A DNA stretch of 64,000 nucleotides, taken from positions 6,605,830-6,669,829 of the forward strand of contig NC_092702.1 of NCBI RefSeq assembly GCF_964275005.1, in the 5' to 3' direction. Positions within the stretch are counted from its first letter, which is position 1. Each line of letters begins with the position of its first letter. Of the stretch, positions 11,808 to 26,000 are shown piece after piece. Under the pieces are notes generated by a model, which made no database searches, was not told the origin of the DNA, and saw nothing but the letters and a program-made list of their open reading frames with translations. The stretch comes from Diadema setosum. Taxonomy: Eukaryota; Echinodermata; Echinoidea; Diadematoida; Diadematidae. The translations under genes were made by a program, and so were the position numbers.

Positions 11808-14800
11808 CTACAATAAAAAAAAGAAAAGAAAGAAGATGAACCCGACGCAAGAATGATTAGCTTATATAAATATGAAGTACCAGCCGCTAGAAGGGATCAG
11901 TACCATCACTTACTATCGGGCATGAGCCCGGTATTCGTGTGGATATGGCTCCTGTCTTACCGATCAGGAAGTCTTGGTTTCGAATCCCACCAGCGACTAC
12001 GTATGCCCATGATTTTTATCATAGATATTACTCCCAATATTGAAGGAACGGTGAGCATTTTAATAACTATCTGATGCGGCCACCCAAAGGATACGGGGAA
12101 AAGTGGCCGTTATAGACAGGTGTCCGCTATTGACAGAGTCTTTAACATGGCTTTTCTTTCGAGGGAAATTGTTTTATTGGCCGTAAACGGCAGTTAGCCT
12201 TTATAGACAGGTGGCCGCTAAAGCAAGTTTGACCGAAAAAATAGAAAAATAGTTGGTTTAATACCTATTCCGATTCGTGATAAAACACATGGACCCACAA
12301 GTTCTTATTCGCCGTTCAGCATGCATGATATTGTTACACGACCAATCCTCTTATAGCAAGAGATACATACCGTTTCGCTGGAAACACGGCTATTCTGGGA
12401 CTATAAGCAAATGTCAGTTGAATGTTGAGGGATTCTCGAAGAAATGACAGTGACTCTCGGATATTATCCATTTTGTACTTAGATAGCAGTTTAATGAACC
12501 ACAGGACGCTTCCATTTATTTGGGCAATTCTATGGAACAATCTCTCACAATCAGCGGTAAGGTTTAGTGTAGTTAAGTTATAATTCATTTTCACACATGC
12601 AGCAAGTTCGTAAGATTGTTCGGAGTTAAAGGTCATCAAGTTAACCTTTGAACCAACATCACGTGCGTAGACACCACCGAAGTAGGCAAGATTCATGCGT
12701 ACAATCATATCCGCTCTGTCGATGATGTCACCACACGCGCTTCCCAGAAGCACCCCAGCATTCCCGACGACGGAGCAGGACTGTACTTCCGGCACACTTA
12801 CTGTTTGGTTATATTTGCGGATTCGCGATTGAGTACCTGACGTTCGCATATCTCCGAACGGGATGTCGTGTCGGAAAATTTGAACGACGGACTGCCTGGA
12901 CAATCGTGCTCGGGATACTTGATGTCTGTATTCAATGAGAAACGGATAAGTCGACCTGATGGTTTAACTGTGTTACCTCTTTTTTAATCACAGTCAAATC
13001 ATATCAAATCAAATCAAATCAATTTAAAGGGGATGGCTAGTAACTGATCAGTTGGAATCAGTGGGAATGCTGGGGGATGATTGTTCCAATCCTTGTGGGA
13101 TTCATTTAAGAGTACATTATATATCTGTTGTTGTGTGAAAATTTTTGCTTCAGAACGGTCTCCTATTCAAGTAATGTGCAGTTTAATGCCCCGTCACTGT
13201 ACAGGCATGCTAACCTGGAAACATTAAACTGCACATTACTTGAATATGAGATCATTCTGAAGCAAACAATTTTCACACAACAATAGATATACGTGTATAA
13301 TGTACTCTTAAATGAATCCCACAAGGATTGGAACAATCATCCCCCAGCATTCCAACTGATTCCCACTGATCAGTTACTAACCATCCCCTTTAATAAGTAT
13401 CTTATGGTGGAAGTAATCTCTTTTATATCTTACATAGTCTTTGGCATCTTGATGTGAAGGAATTACAAAAAGTTACTTGATATGAAAAAGGTGAGAAAAA
13501 GTAATAATGGATCGTTACTTTTTGAAAACAATTAAAAATGAATTATTCTTTTCAAACCTAATTATTAGAATGTTTTTGTTAAACCTTAGATACGGAGATA
13601 AAAGATTTTACCCTTCTCTCCTCCTGAAACTTTAAACATAAACTTTTTAATTGGAATCAAACGGCCTCACAGTTTTTCTTGAAATGAGCAATATTGTTGT
13701 TGATATCAGCCCTTCGATGCAGTGTTAATTACTTTGTCAATTAGGTGATGTTTTCAACTGAATTTGATTATGTTGTTCTGTTGAGAGCTAAGCGTCATGG
13801 CATGACATTGCACGCCATATATTGTTGCAATTATTGCCACTGACTATCACGTTATGCATTCTATTATTCTGACTTGTGCTAATTTTTTCCTTTTCATTTT
13901 CAACGACCATGCAGGCAAGAAATACTACCGATTGAATGGATTTGTACCAGTGATATCACAAAATGATTGGTGGATTATGCCATATGAGTCTGCCACGTTT
14001 CGATTAATCAAGTGTTTAATAAGAAACGAGGCTTTGAATTTTAGGGTCTATTCGAGTGCTTAATCTTACCAAGCTATGCTGTGCTACATTATTCTGAGAC
14101 AGCAACATAGTCATGATTTGGGAAAATATTCTGTTTTTCAAATCTATGTAACTTTTAACTTTTATGGATGTTTGTTAAACTGGACACGTAATGAGCAAAG
14201 TTGTAGAGAAAATACCAAGCTTTGTTTTGATGTAAATATTATTGTTGTATGACAAATCTATAGTTGCAACTGATTGACAAATTGCCCCACATCGACGTAA
14301 ATAAGCACTGAATTGATCAGTGTTTTAGTAGTAGCCATGATAAAAAAAAAATCATGGGTGCACATACTCGAGCAGGATTCGAATCTACGACCTCCTGATC
14401 ACCGGACAGGCATCATCTCCACTAGACCACCGAGCTTTCGCCCGACAGCAAGTTGATTCTAATCCTTATAGCATGCAACGGGTACTGCGTAATTATTCAA
14501 ATTCATGAAATTCTTTCGTCGAGGTGTTTTCATTGCAACTGATTGACAAATTGCCCTACATCGACGAAAATCTATAGTTGTTTTTCATTCAAATGACCAG
14601 TAGCTACATTATTGTAGAGGCATGGCCTTTGCACACAAAACACTGGCAGAAACTTTTTATTTACATTGTACTCTCAAATCTAGTACTAGGGAGCAGCGCT
14701 TGATAGTCATGGTCCATGGGCCAGGCCAGATATTGGTACCACCTGAGGTGGCAAAACCTTTTTGGTGTCATTTTGTTTGTCGGGCATAGATATGCTTATC

Positions 14801-16520
14801 AAGCCATGATAGCATTTCCAAATGAGTAGCTTAGTCATAATAAATGAATTTTTAACCAATTTGGTCTCGTTGTTATATCCCTATACTTCTGAATTGAGAC
14901 TAACTTCTAAACAAAGAAGAGCACTGTTTTCTGTATGCCCACAGAGATGTTCTGTTGTAAACGCAGTGCGCTTAGTCTTTATTCAAGACGGCGAAGGGAA
15001 TATCCAAACCTTATGATACAGTGTATATCCCTTTATCTATAAAAAAAAAAAAAGCAATTCCTCGTGGATTTTGCCATATTTTTAAATTATTCATTATTTC
15101 CGGTGAAAACGCTACGGTGAAAACGATAATGCCACGCCGATATCGCTTTATTTCCATCCAAGGAAGAAAGATAATGCAAAATCAATATGCCGGTATACTA
15201 CAATACATTATAATAAATAATATTATAAATGAACAGAGTGATTTTTGTTTAAAACTGATGTATTTGTTGAGAGGGTAGTATAAAAACAGTATAGATAATC
15301 CCTTTTATTAGGAACTGTAGACATGATAACGGTACATTGTTTTGTTTGTTTTTCTTTTTAGCAGTGTTTACCAAGTGTTTACCAGAATATTGTTGTTAAT
15401 CAGGCTAAAAAAAACACACACACACACAGACACGGAATTAGCGTTTTCACAGTAGCGTTTTCACCGGAAAATGATGAATAACTGAAAAATACGGCAAAAT
15501 TCATGAGGAATTGCTTTGTTGTTGTTGTTGTTGTTTTTAGATTAAGGGATATACACTGTATATTAAGCTTTGGATATTCCCTTCGCCGTCTAGATAAAGA
15601 CTAAGCGCACCGCGTGACAGCTGCGGACATCATAACCCTTTGGATATTCCCTTCGCTGCCTTGAATAAAGACTAAGCGTACCGCGTTTACAACAGAACAC
15701 CTGTAGACATACAGAAGACAATGCTCTTCTTTGTATAGTGGTTAGTTTCGATTCAGAAGTATAGGGATATAAAAACGAGACCAAATTGGTTAAAAATTCA
15801 TTTATTATGACTAAGCTACTCATTTGGAAATGCTACCATAGCTTGATAAGCATATCTATGCCCGACAAACAAAATGACACCAAAAAGGTTTTGCCACCTC
15901 AGGTGGTACCAATAACCAATTTTTCGGGTCTTGGCCCATGGACTATCAGTCACATTAAAGGGGATGGCGAGTAACTGATCAGTGGAAATCGGTGGGAATG
16001 CTGGGGGATGATTGTTCCAATTCTTGTGGGATTCATTTAAGAGCACATTATATATCTATTGTTGTGTGAAAATTATTTGCTTCAGAACAGTCTCATATCC
16101 AAGTAATGTGCAGTTTAATGCCCCGTCACTGTACAGGCATGCTAACCTGGAAACATTAAACTGCACATTACTTGAATATGAGACCATTCTAAAGCAAATA
16201 TTTTTCATAGAACAATAAATATATAATATACTCTTACATGAATCCCACAAGGATTGGAACAATCATCCCCTAGCATTCCCACTGATTCCCACTTATCTGT
16301 TACTAGCCATCCCCTTTAAAAGATTCAACTGAATGTGATCGGAATGGAACCGCAAGAAACGCATTCACTGTGCTGTTCCATTTTGCGATTTATCGATGTG
16401 TTTGGGAAACTTTGTGCGTTTGAGCAGAATATGCGAACTTGGAATGCCGCCGACAGGGTCCGGTGGGCAAACGCGGCACAGAAAGAGTTAAGAGATAGGT
16501 TTAGCATCCAATTTTGAAGA

Positions 16521-16572
<52 letters not shown>

Positions 16573-19500
16573 TAAGTGCTGTAAACACTCCCTTTCAAAA
16601 GTTGATCTGCAAGTCTCCATCGCGAGAAACCGATACAAGTCCTGGTAGCCAACGCCCTAGTGGGACCCTGCCCATCATTAATGCCAACAACTGCCGCCAA
16701 CGGCTAATGACTTCCGAAGGGTTTGTCAGCGGAGACATTCTATATCCATCCCATGCGTTTTACAACGAGAAAGGAAATAATTAGAGAAACACGGCAATAT
16801 AACAAACAGAGTGAAAGAAATAGCCCACCCTTCATCCAGTCACGTAATCTATAAACCAATGCATTTATTTTTAAACTTTATATGCCATAAAGATTGTGCT
16901 TTATTGTCCGATAGTTCAAAACATTAATTGGCATGACTCAATAATATGGATGAATCGATGATCGAGTTTTGAAACTTTAACTTAAACTCTTTGAAAAGAG
17001 CTAGGGGTTGACTTCGTTAAAAGGTCCTAATTCAAACGGAAGAAGCATCATGTTTGACTATAATTCTTATTGTTAAGCCACTATATTACAATAAAAGTAA
17101 GCTCTGTTTTAACTGTGTGTATTTCATATAACAGGATATGTAGGCCTATAGAGCTCATTTAACGATATTGTGAAAATAATGATGTTCCACTACACGCTTA
17201 CTTGTGTCAAGCTGATGTAAGCAGTGGTATATCTTTTTACCGTAAGATTGTACAACATGCATATCAAAATCGAATTAAACAAGCATATAGTATATCCCAT
17301 TCAATCGTGTAGCATGTTGACTAGCTTATGAAAATCATTAAAAAAAGTCATTCATTTCCAAATATGATTAAAAAGCAAAGACAAAAGTGAAAATGATAAC
17401 ATGCAGTATACACGTACAAAAAAATACAACACAATGATAGAGTGAGGAAAAAAAGTTAGAAAAGAAAATTCTAAGAGAGAAAATGGAGGAGCCAGCAGAG
17501 GCTATTGGCCTTTCTACGGCTCGACTCCCTCTTGAGATTTTAAGTACCTTATGAGATACGCTTAAAATGAGGGAAAGAGAGAGAGAGAGAGAGAGGGGGG
17601 GGGGGAATAGCTTGAATTTCAACGTAAATTCACCCTTTCTAAACTCCGTTTGAATATTTTTTTTTCTCTCATTTGTGATCATAACACAATTGATACTTGT
17701 TTGATTTGTATTTGCATGCCTATTGGTATATCTTGGTACTTTATATTGTGAATAAAAAGTTCAGGGAGCGCACCCAAATGCAGTCTGTCTGATTTACGCT
17801 AAGGGCCGAATGCATAAAACTAGCAATATTTTATTGCTTGACAACTATTGCTTCAAGCAAAAGCATCAGCTCGTTTAGCAAAAGGTCTAGCTCCTCCTTC
17901 TTCTTCTTCTTCCTATTCAGTACAGTCTACCTTTGGTGTATTGTCGTACTGTTGGCAGGCATGGTGTGGAGGTGTTTATGTACAGTGCAGGTTAAAATGA
18001 CTACATTTTCTACAGTGCAGCTAAAAACATCCCGTTCCCTTCTAGCGGAGTTGAATATCCTGCACCGCTTGCTTATAAACTGAGCTAAAGTGGTGCAGTT
18101 GAAGGTATCCTGGGGCAGAGCATTCCATAGTCTGATTGTGTCTGGGAAGAATGTCCTTTGGTAGCTAACTGTTCGTGCATATGGAATAAACAGCCTGTGA
18201 GAATGTCCGCGGAGTGATGTTGATGAAGAAGTTCAAGTTTTGAGTGAGATGGACACCAAGATACTTTGCAGTATCAGCTTTCTCGAGGATCTGACCATGG
18301 ATGTTATAGGACTTTATTATCGGACGTCTCTTTTTGGTTACATGAAGAGTTTGGCATTTCTTGGGGTTGAATTGCATGAGCCAGTCTTCCTCCCATTACT
18401 GTAGTGAGTCAAGATCCTGTTGTAACTTGACTGTGTCTGCCTCAGACTTGATGTTACAGTACAACATGCAATCATCTGCACATAAGCGTACAGTGGTATC
18501 TGGAGATATGCATTCTGGTAGGTCGTTGATATATATATAGAAGAAATAGCAAGGGTCCGAGGACACTACCTTTCGAACGCCTGAAGTTACATGGCCTGTG
18601 GTTGATGAAACTTCCTCCAGCGTGACTTGTTGGGTACGATTGCGGAGGAAGGCAGAGATCCAGTCATGAGTTTTATCCTGAATGCCATAGAAGTGCAGTT
18701 TGTACAGAAGTATTGCGTGTGGGACCACGTCAAACGCCTTGGAGAAATCCAGCAGTAATACATCATGTTGCTGTTTTGTCATCAATCCCTTTAGCAAGAT
18801 CTTGAATAGCCAAGATGAGTTGTGACTCAAAGTAACGTTTTTCGGAAGCCATGTTGTGCATTTGATAAGATATTTTTCTCTTCAAGGTGATTCATTATGC
18901 TACTGCTGACAATGTGTTCCAACACTTTGCATGAGATGGAGGTCAGTCCTTTGGAATTTCACCTTGGTTTAGTGATGCTTAGAAGAAGATTGTGAAGATG
19001 GGAGTCAGCTCCAAAGCAAGCTCTTTCAGCAGTCTTAGCTGGGAGTCCATCTGGTCCTGTGGCTTTGTGAGTCTCTAGACCAGAGAGAAGCTCAAAGACA
19101 CCAGCTACTGAGATAGTGATATTTTCCATGGCAGTATGAGGGCTGATGCCTTTGTCCTTGATGTTGTGTAGGTTTTCATTCTTATTGAACACTGAAATGA
19201 ACTGGTCATCCAGGATCTTAGCTTTGGTATGTCCATCTGTGTATGTTATCCCTTCAGGAGACTTTAAAGGAGCTACTCCAGTACGTTCGCAACGTTTGCT
19301 ATTGATGAAGCTCCAGAATCGCTTTGGATTACTTTTGGATTCTGGACTAATAATGTCAGTAAGGTATAGTTGTTGTATGCTTCCTTACAGGCAATCCTGG
19401 TTTGTTTCTTTAAGTTCAGGTATTCCAGAAAGTCCTTCTGCTCTTGGGATTTTCTTGTTCGTACGAAGCTGCGTTTCTTCCTTCTGGTAAGCCGCTTCAC

Positions 19501-22500
19501 TGAAGTGGTGATCCAGGGTTGGTTAAATCTGGTGGATGTCATCTTTGATGGGACATGTTTGTCAAGAAGTTGTAGAAGGAACTGTTTAATCTCTGACCAC
19601 ATCTCTGGAACAGGACTGGTTACAGAAAAATTCTCAGTGAAGTTCTTCTGAAAGACGACGCAGTCACTTTTCATGTTGCGAAGATCTGCATTTTTCCAGA
19701 GGTGTAACTTTCTCTTGACAGGTTTCCTTCTCTTTGGAGAGACATCAGGGTCTACAACAATAATGTCATGATCACTGATTCCAGGGTAGGGGTACACCTA
19801 TTTACAAGTGATGGTCTGTTTGAGAGGAACAAATCAAGAGTCTTGTTGTGTCTGGTTGGGAAAGTGACCGTCTGCTGAAGCCCGCAGTTGCCAATCATCT
19901 CAAGGAAGTGATTGCTGATAGCATAAGTATATTGGTTTCCCTCTACTGCTTGGATGTCCCACTTGATGTCAGGGAGATATTCAAGTCACCTCCGAGCCAA
20001 AAAACAAAAACAAACAAACAAACAAACAAACAGCATTCTTATGCTTGTTGCAAAGGTTTTCAATTTCATTGCAGAGGTCGTCAGTGTACTGAGGAGAGCT
20101 TGATGGAGGTCGATACAGTGCTCCAACAGTGAGGGTCTTGTTTCCTCTGAGAGGTAGCTCAGTGAATACAGCTTCACACTCCGATCTGCTTGGCACATAC
20201 TCACAAGTGTATCTCTTGACAATGGCTATAAGTACACCTCCGTAACCATCAGCACGATCCTTGCGGAGGTATGTACTGGGAAAGATTTCGGAGGTATGAA
20301 TGCTGTCGTTGAGCCAGGTTTCTGTTCCAATGATGATTCCTGGTACTGTTGAGTCTATCAAATTTGCAAATTTCCTCTTTCTTGTTTTTGACACTTTGGA
20401 AATTCACTGTAACTATTTTAACGCTGGTTGAAAGATTAGTCTCCTTCACAGCACGCTTTTGTGGAAGAGGCGAAGAACTGGCTCCAGGAGGGCCAGGGCT
20501 GCCAGGTTCATTTGAGTTGTCTTCAGAGATGCTGCGTAAACCTTCAAAACTGTTCCACGTATTTGTAATGTGTGAGTCAAAGAGGCTACTTGAAAACTGG
20601 GGCATACCACATGCTACAAGTTACCAGGAAACACTGGAGTTAGCAAGGGCTTCGTAAATGGGGATAGCCATGTGCATACAGTCTACATGGTAAAGTGTAC
20701 CACTGCTGGCAACAATCACAGGCAACTCCTCGTTGTTTCCAAGTGACAGCTCGTTCACATATCTGGCATGGATATTTTGCCTTGGGGCCAGGATTGAGTT
20801 CTACATCTGAGGAAAGAGCCAGTACAAGAAGGCTAAGGTACAGCAGAGCATGATCTTTACCATGCGCACCTTGGGATGACAAGCATATCTCAGATCGTTG
20901 CTTTAGCAGATCGTGTCACACCTTTCCGGGCAAGCTAACCGGGCTTGTTGCGAGGAGAGATTTTCCGCACGCAGGAGAATTTTCCACGGGCGGACAAGAA
21001 TGTTTGTGAGTTTCGCACCTGTTTCTTACCTACTAGACACGTACTACTTACTTTCTACTTGCGTGTATTCCGTGTGACCTGCGTGAGAGCTTTGAAACCT
21101 ATCCGTTTTCTGTTACGAGCGACTTACAGGTACTAAGATGTACTTGCGTTGAAGTTGCCTGGGAGGTGCTGCTGGTAAGGGTCTCAGGTGGTGTTCTGCG
21201 TTTACCTCTGCGAGCGAACCCCCATGACTCACTCGCAACAAGTTTTGAGCATGCTCAAGGCCTTGTTATACCGTATCTGGGGAAGTTTTTCGGGTTGACT
21301 TGCGGGGAAACAAATTTGCTACCCGGAGCTCTCCGCAGTTGGTCCGCACCTGACAGTACCTAGCGCGTATCTCGCCTTTAGTTGACCGGAGGTGCGCACG
21401 CAAGTCCGATTTAACCGCAGCCAAGTTTTCATGACCAAAATTTTTCCGGGTGGGTCGCGGGGATGCCCGGAGAGGTCCACGCAGAAGGCCAGTAGGAGGC
21501 CCTTAGTGGCAGCACCTCGCAGGCAACTTCCACGCAGGTACTTTGCAGTCCCGTATGCAGCCAAGATAATGACATTTTGTGGGATTTCTGCCATTCCTTC
21601 AGAGGAATTCCTTCACTGAGTTGTCAGCCCCCACGCGACTGGTACAAAGGTCACACAGTATACTCGCAAGTAGAATTTAAGTAGAACGCGTCCAGCAAGT
21701 AAGACACATGCACTGACTCGCCAAAATCCCTGTCCGCCCTCAGAAATGGTCCCTATGCTGAAAAATCCCTACACGCAACAAGCCCAAGTAGCTTGCACGG
21801 AAAGGTGTGACAGGGCCTAAACATGGTTGCGGGTAAAAAAAAAAATTGCGTGCACACCTCCGGGCGACTACGGTTGAGATACGTGCTAGGTACTGTCATG
21901 TGCGGATCATCTACGGGGACCTCCGGGAAGTTAAAATTGTTCTTTGCAAGTCGCACGCAAGGCTTGCCCGGAAAGGTGTGACACGACTTTTACACAACAG
22001 CGGGGCAAAAAGTACCCAACTCTCCATTACCAATTCTGTTGGTAAATATTCGCCCAACATTTAAGTAAAAATAATTGCCCAATGTTGGTCTAATCACCTA
22101 AAAGCTCAATTGGGCGATATTTGCCCAGAATTGTGATTTTTTTTTTTTTTTTTGTTACCAACCAACAATTAACCAACTAAATTTGCCCAATATTTTAAGA
22201 GTGTACGTTTTTAAGCAAATGCTTGGTCTCTAAGCAATTGCTTACGGGCAGCAAGCACTTGCTTGTGCTTCCTAGCAAAAGCTTTTGCTCGCAAGCAATA
22301 AATTGCTTGCTTTTATGCATACGGATTCAAGCAATAGGCTAGCACAAGCAATTTCTAGCGTTTATGCATCCGTCCCATATCACTTGTATATTGTCATGTT
22401 TTGCATTGCTTTCAGCGCAGCTCCGACGATGGTCATGGCCCTGTGCACAAACCGTAGCGTCGTTGATTGCGACTCAACTTGCGTGCACGCTCTCAGCTCC

Positions 22501-22972
22501 CGTGTTTGGTGTCTATTTCACGTTTGTGTGAATATGCATTTTGTTTTCTTTCCCCCTTCAAGGTCGACACGTTCCCACGTTTCTGCTGTCCCCTGTTCGC
22601 GCACAGTCCATCCTACTCCCGTGTTTGTTATCATTAACCCGGCTACGTGATATTTGCTTTTAACTCTTCGAATAGTGATGCATTTTTTTGATGATACTGC
22701 CAGACACTCTTCTGAATCCCATGAGGCAAGCAAAATGTTTAGTCCCTATGAATAATATACTGTTATATTGAATAAACATAATATCTCAGCGAAAGCTTTT
22801 GAATACAATTTTGACTCAAAGTGATCATGTGACGAGCCCACCATGCGGCTAGTTGAATGAATAGTATAGATAAAACTTTTCTGTTAGCCCACCAGAACGT
22901 ATATACGTAGTATCACTGCGTTTGACATGAGAAATCCGTAGAAATATGGTTAAATCCTATATTAGTCACTTA

Positions 22973-23022
<50 letters not shown>

Positions 23023-26000
23023 TGTGTGTGTGTACCCGGCTTTGAGTGAATGTACAGAAACAGAAATGTCTTTACGAAGACCTGAATGTCATGACTGGTA
23101 TAATCGAACTCCTTTTTGTTGAAATGGTAAATCCAAAATGAAATAATTGGAGTTGATTTACAGACACTGACAGACGCCCTTGATCGAATTCAAATTAGTT
23201 TTAGAAGTATACATAATTTGAAGATGTATACAATGGATACGTTTAATTTGAAATGTGATTCTTAATATACCTCACAAGAATCCGTAGAAACACTACAATG
23301 TCTGTTTATTTTTTCCGCTAATTTTCAAGCCTACCCGTGCTGTCGACCTATCAGCCACTCTGACGGATAAAATTGTTGGCAATTTTTCTGATGAATAATA
23401 CATATCCGAACTGTAATTTTTTTATTTTGAAATTAGCAATATATTTTCAAACTTCAAATTTGGATTAAGAGAAAATCACAACACAACGCACGCCCTACAT
23501 TCGGTTGAGAAAGTTACACGTGCATGCGGTTGATAAATTTTCACATACTATAGGCATATCCTTGGGCTTCGCCAATTGAAGGCTTTTGAAACGATACGAT
23601 GTACGTCTCTCCAAATCATCCCATTGCGGCATAGCTGGAAAAGCCTTGCTTTGGTTCGCGAGATACCTATCATCCCTATCTAACAGATCCCGATAATGAA
23701 CACGTCGACGGCTTTGATCACCAATGAAAACAACTGAATGTGGTGTTTCACGACATGACGTTGTCATGAGGACAGGTGCTGATAGGCCCATTACTATTCA
23801 TAATTCATATCGATGATTTTCACAGGTCCTCTGACAAACTCCCACTCCAAAATGTTCTATTATGATCCTACTATCTTGATACGAAGAGCAAATGATGATG
23901 TTGGATTTGGCCAAAAAAGAGAAAAAAAAAATAAAACGAAATAAAACTAATAATGTCATTAGACATTGTTAGATATTGGAGACAAAAATTAATGCCTCTT
24001 ATAGCAACGACTTCCAGGCAACGTTGCATTATTCGCCTAGAGGTCTAGAGGAAGTTTCTTCCATTAAAATCTTGGGTGTTTGTGTCAATAATAATAAGCT
24101 TTCATGGAAGTGTCATATCAATGATATTTGCAAAATTACTACTCTTAAAATAGGTAGAATGAATAGGTTGAAAGACTGTTTTCCTAAATCTGCATTATTG
24201 GCACTTTATTCAAGTTTATAACGGTATCTGAAATACGGATTCCATTTTGGCAGTAATAATATCAGACCTTATGAGACAAACTTGCAAAAGGGGCCAGTTA
24301 GACTTCATACCCGAACGCATAATGTTGATACTTTGTTTTCTGAACTTGAAATAGTGCAAGCATAAAAGATTTTTATTCATTTTTAACTTGGCCAGGTCAT
24401 GTTACATTTATTCTTATTTCCACAACTTGCACAACTAGTTTAGATATAACTGATATCATACACCCACCCAAAATACTTCATGATTCATTTCATCGATATG
24501 TTCAAGTAAACAACTTTCCCGCGCACCGATACAGTGACAACTAGTGGACGCCTTTGTCATAATTATGTTTGTGAAACTTGTACACAGGTTGACTCTCTTT
24601 GTGCTGACAGTGCATGCTCAAAGTTGGTTTCTGACCTGAATGCCATTTATTGGTCGTGATGGAGACCTATCACAGATAGTGTAAATAACTTGTGTTTGTG
24701 TGTGTAAACACATAAGATACTATGCATCAGTTTTAATTCTATTTTCGTATTTCTCGATCGAAAATACTAAATTAGGATGATACATAATGTCCCGCTTGGA
24801 TACATAACAAAATACAAACATATAGTACATAGCGGTCGATGTGTCAGTTTCAATCAAAGTAAAAGAATGCTATAGAGAAATACGATGGAACCTACTAAAA
24901 AATAGAGAAATACCATGGAACCTACTAAAAAACAAAGCTTGTTGGGAGCGTAGGTCCCAACAAAGGCCTAGTGTGAAGTACAGGATGAGGAGCACGGGAA
25001 CAACGAAAAAAAAAAAAACCCGAAAAACAATACCATTAATACTCGGGGTACAGAAGATTCTTCTTAAATGCAATGAAATGAGAACAAGTAATCGCATGCT
25101 ACACAGAGGAGCGATAATGTGAATAAGACGTGGAGTTAACATTAAGCCCCAGCCACAATTATAAACACGGATCCTCGAGGATCTACACGGCGATTCCCGG
25201 ATCATGCCGGCGATGATCCGGAGAGTTCCGGGCTAATATTTCGCCCCGGATGGAGTGTCAACAAGCGTTGATGATTGTACACACGGTATCAACACGGCAG
25301 CTACACGAATGAGGTCGGACCAGCAAGGCATCTACACGGCATTCACACTGCACTTACACGGACCTCCACGGACAATGCCGGACCCACCAACTACACGGTC
25401 AGTGCCGGCAGAACACGGCGTCTACACAGACCAACAGGGCAGTTAAACGGACCAACAAGGCAGCGACACGTACCACGCCGGCAGACGAAAATCTGTCGTT
25501 AAATGCTTGCTGATTTTGGATTTTCATTAATCTTATTATCGTCCCCGTCTCTAACGGACCGTATAGATCCGTGTTCATCCCTGTAATATCATGTTTGAAT
25601 GTAATGGTCCATGTAGCTGCCGAGTGGGTGCCGTGTAGGTCCGTGTAGCTGCCTTGATGATCCGTGACGATCCTTGATGTGAAAAAAAAATACGACACGG
25701 ATTGCCAGGCATACTCACGGCGCCTACAGGATCGTTCCAGGCAGCCACACGGACCATCCCGGACCACCCCGTGTCTGATCCTGGGTGATCCGGGGAGAGA
25801 TCCGTGTTGACGCCGGGAGGCCAACACGGCACATTTTGGAGGTCAAAAACATCCGGCGTCATCCGGGGACTGCCGTGTTGGCAGAGCAATCCGTGTGGTC
25901 CGTGTGGCTGCCGTTTAGATGCCGTGTTGATCCGTGTAGATGCCGTGTTGGTCCGTGTAGACGCCGCGCTCTTCCGGCCTTATCCGTGTAGCTGCCGTGT

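Larger units (their letters stand above)
17803..22376. mobile_element. MITE split by later insertions
   Basis: 17803-17880 begins GGGCCGAATGCATAAAACTA and continues with 'gcaat...attgctt' words. 22205-22376 contains the same 'aagcaattgctt' words in many copies and ends with TATGCATCCGTCCC, the imperfect inverted counterpart of the left end. The two parts look like the ends of one element opened by the LINE and the GC-rich element between them. The target duplication is not clear, so the single-element reading is inference. Confidence 0.55.

Noticed and set aside
14365..14435. Possible tRNA gene on the minus strand
   Set aside because: The A and B boxes are good, but the anticodon arm does not fold into a standard 7-base loop with a usual metazoan anticodon, and a second copy shares non-tRNA tail sequence; a SINE explains it better.
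22000..22204. Element with 'ttgcccaa' words between the GC-rich element and the split MITE
   Set aside because: Repeated words are visible, but neither ends nor a target duplication could be found, so no element is called.
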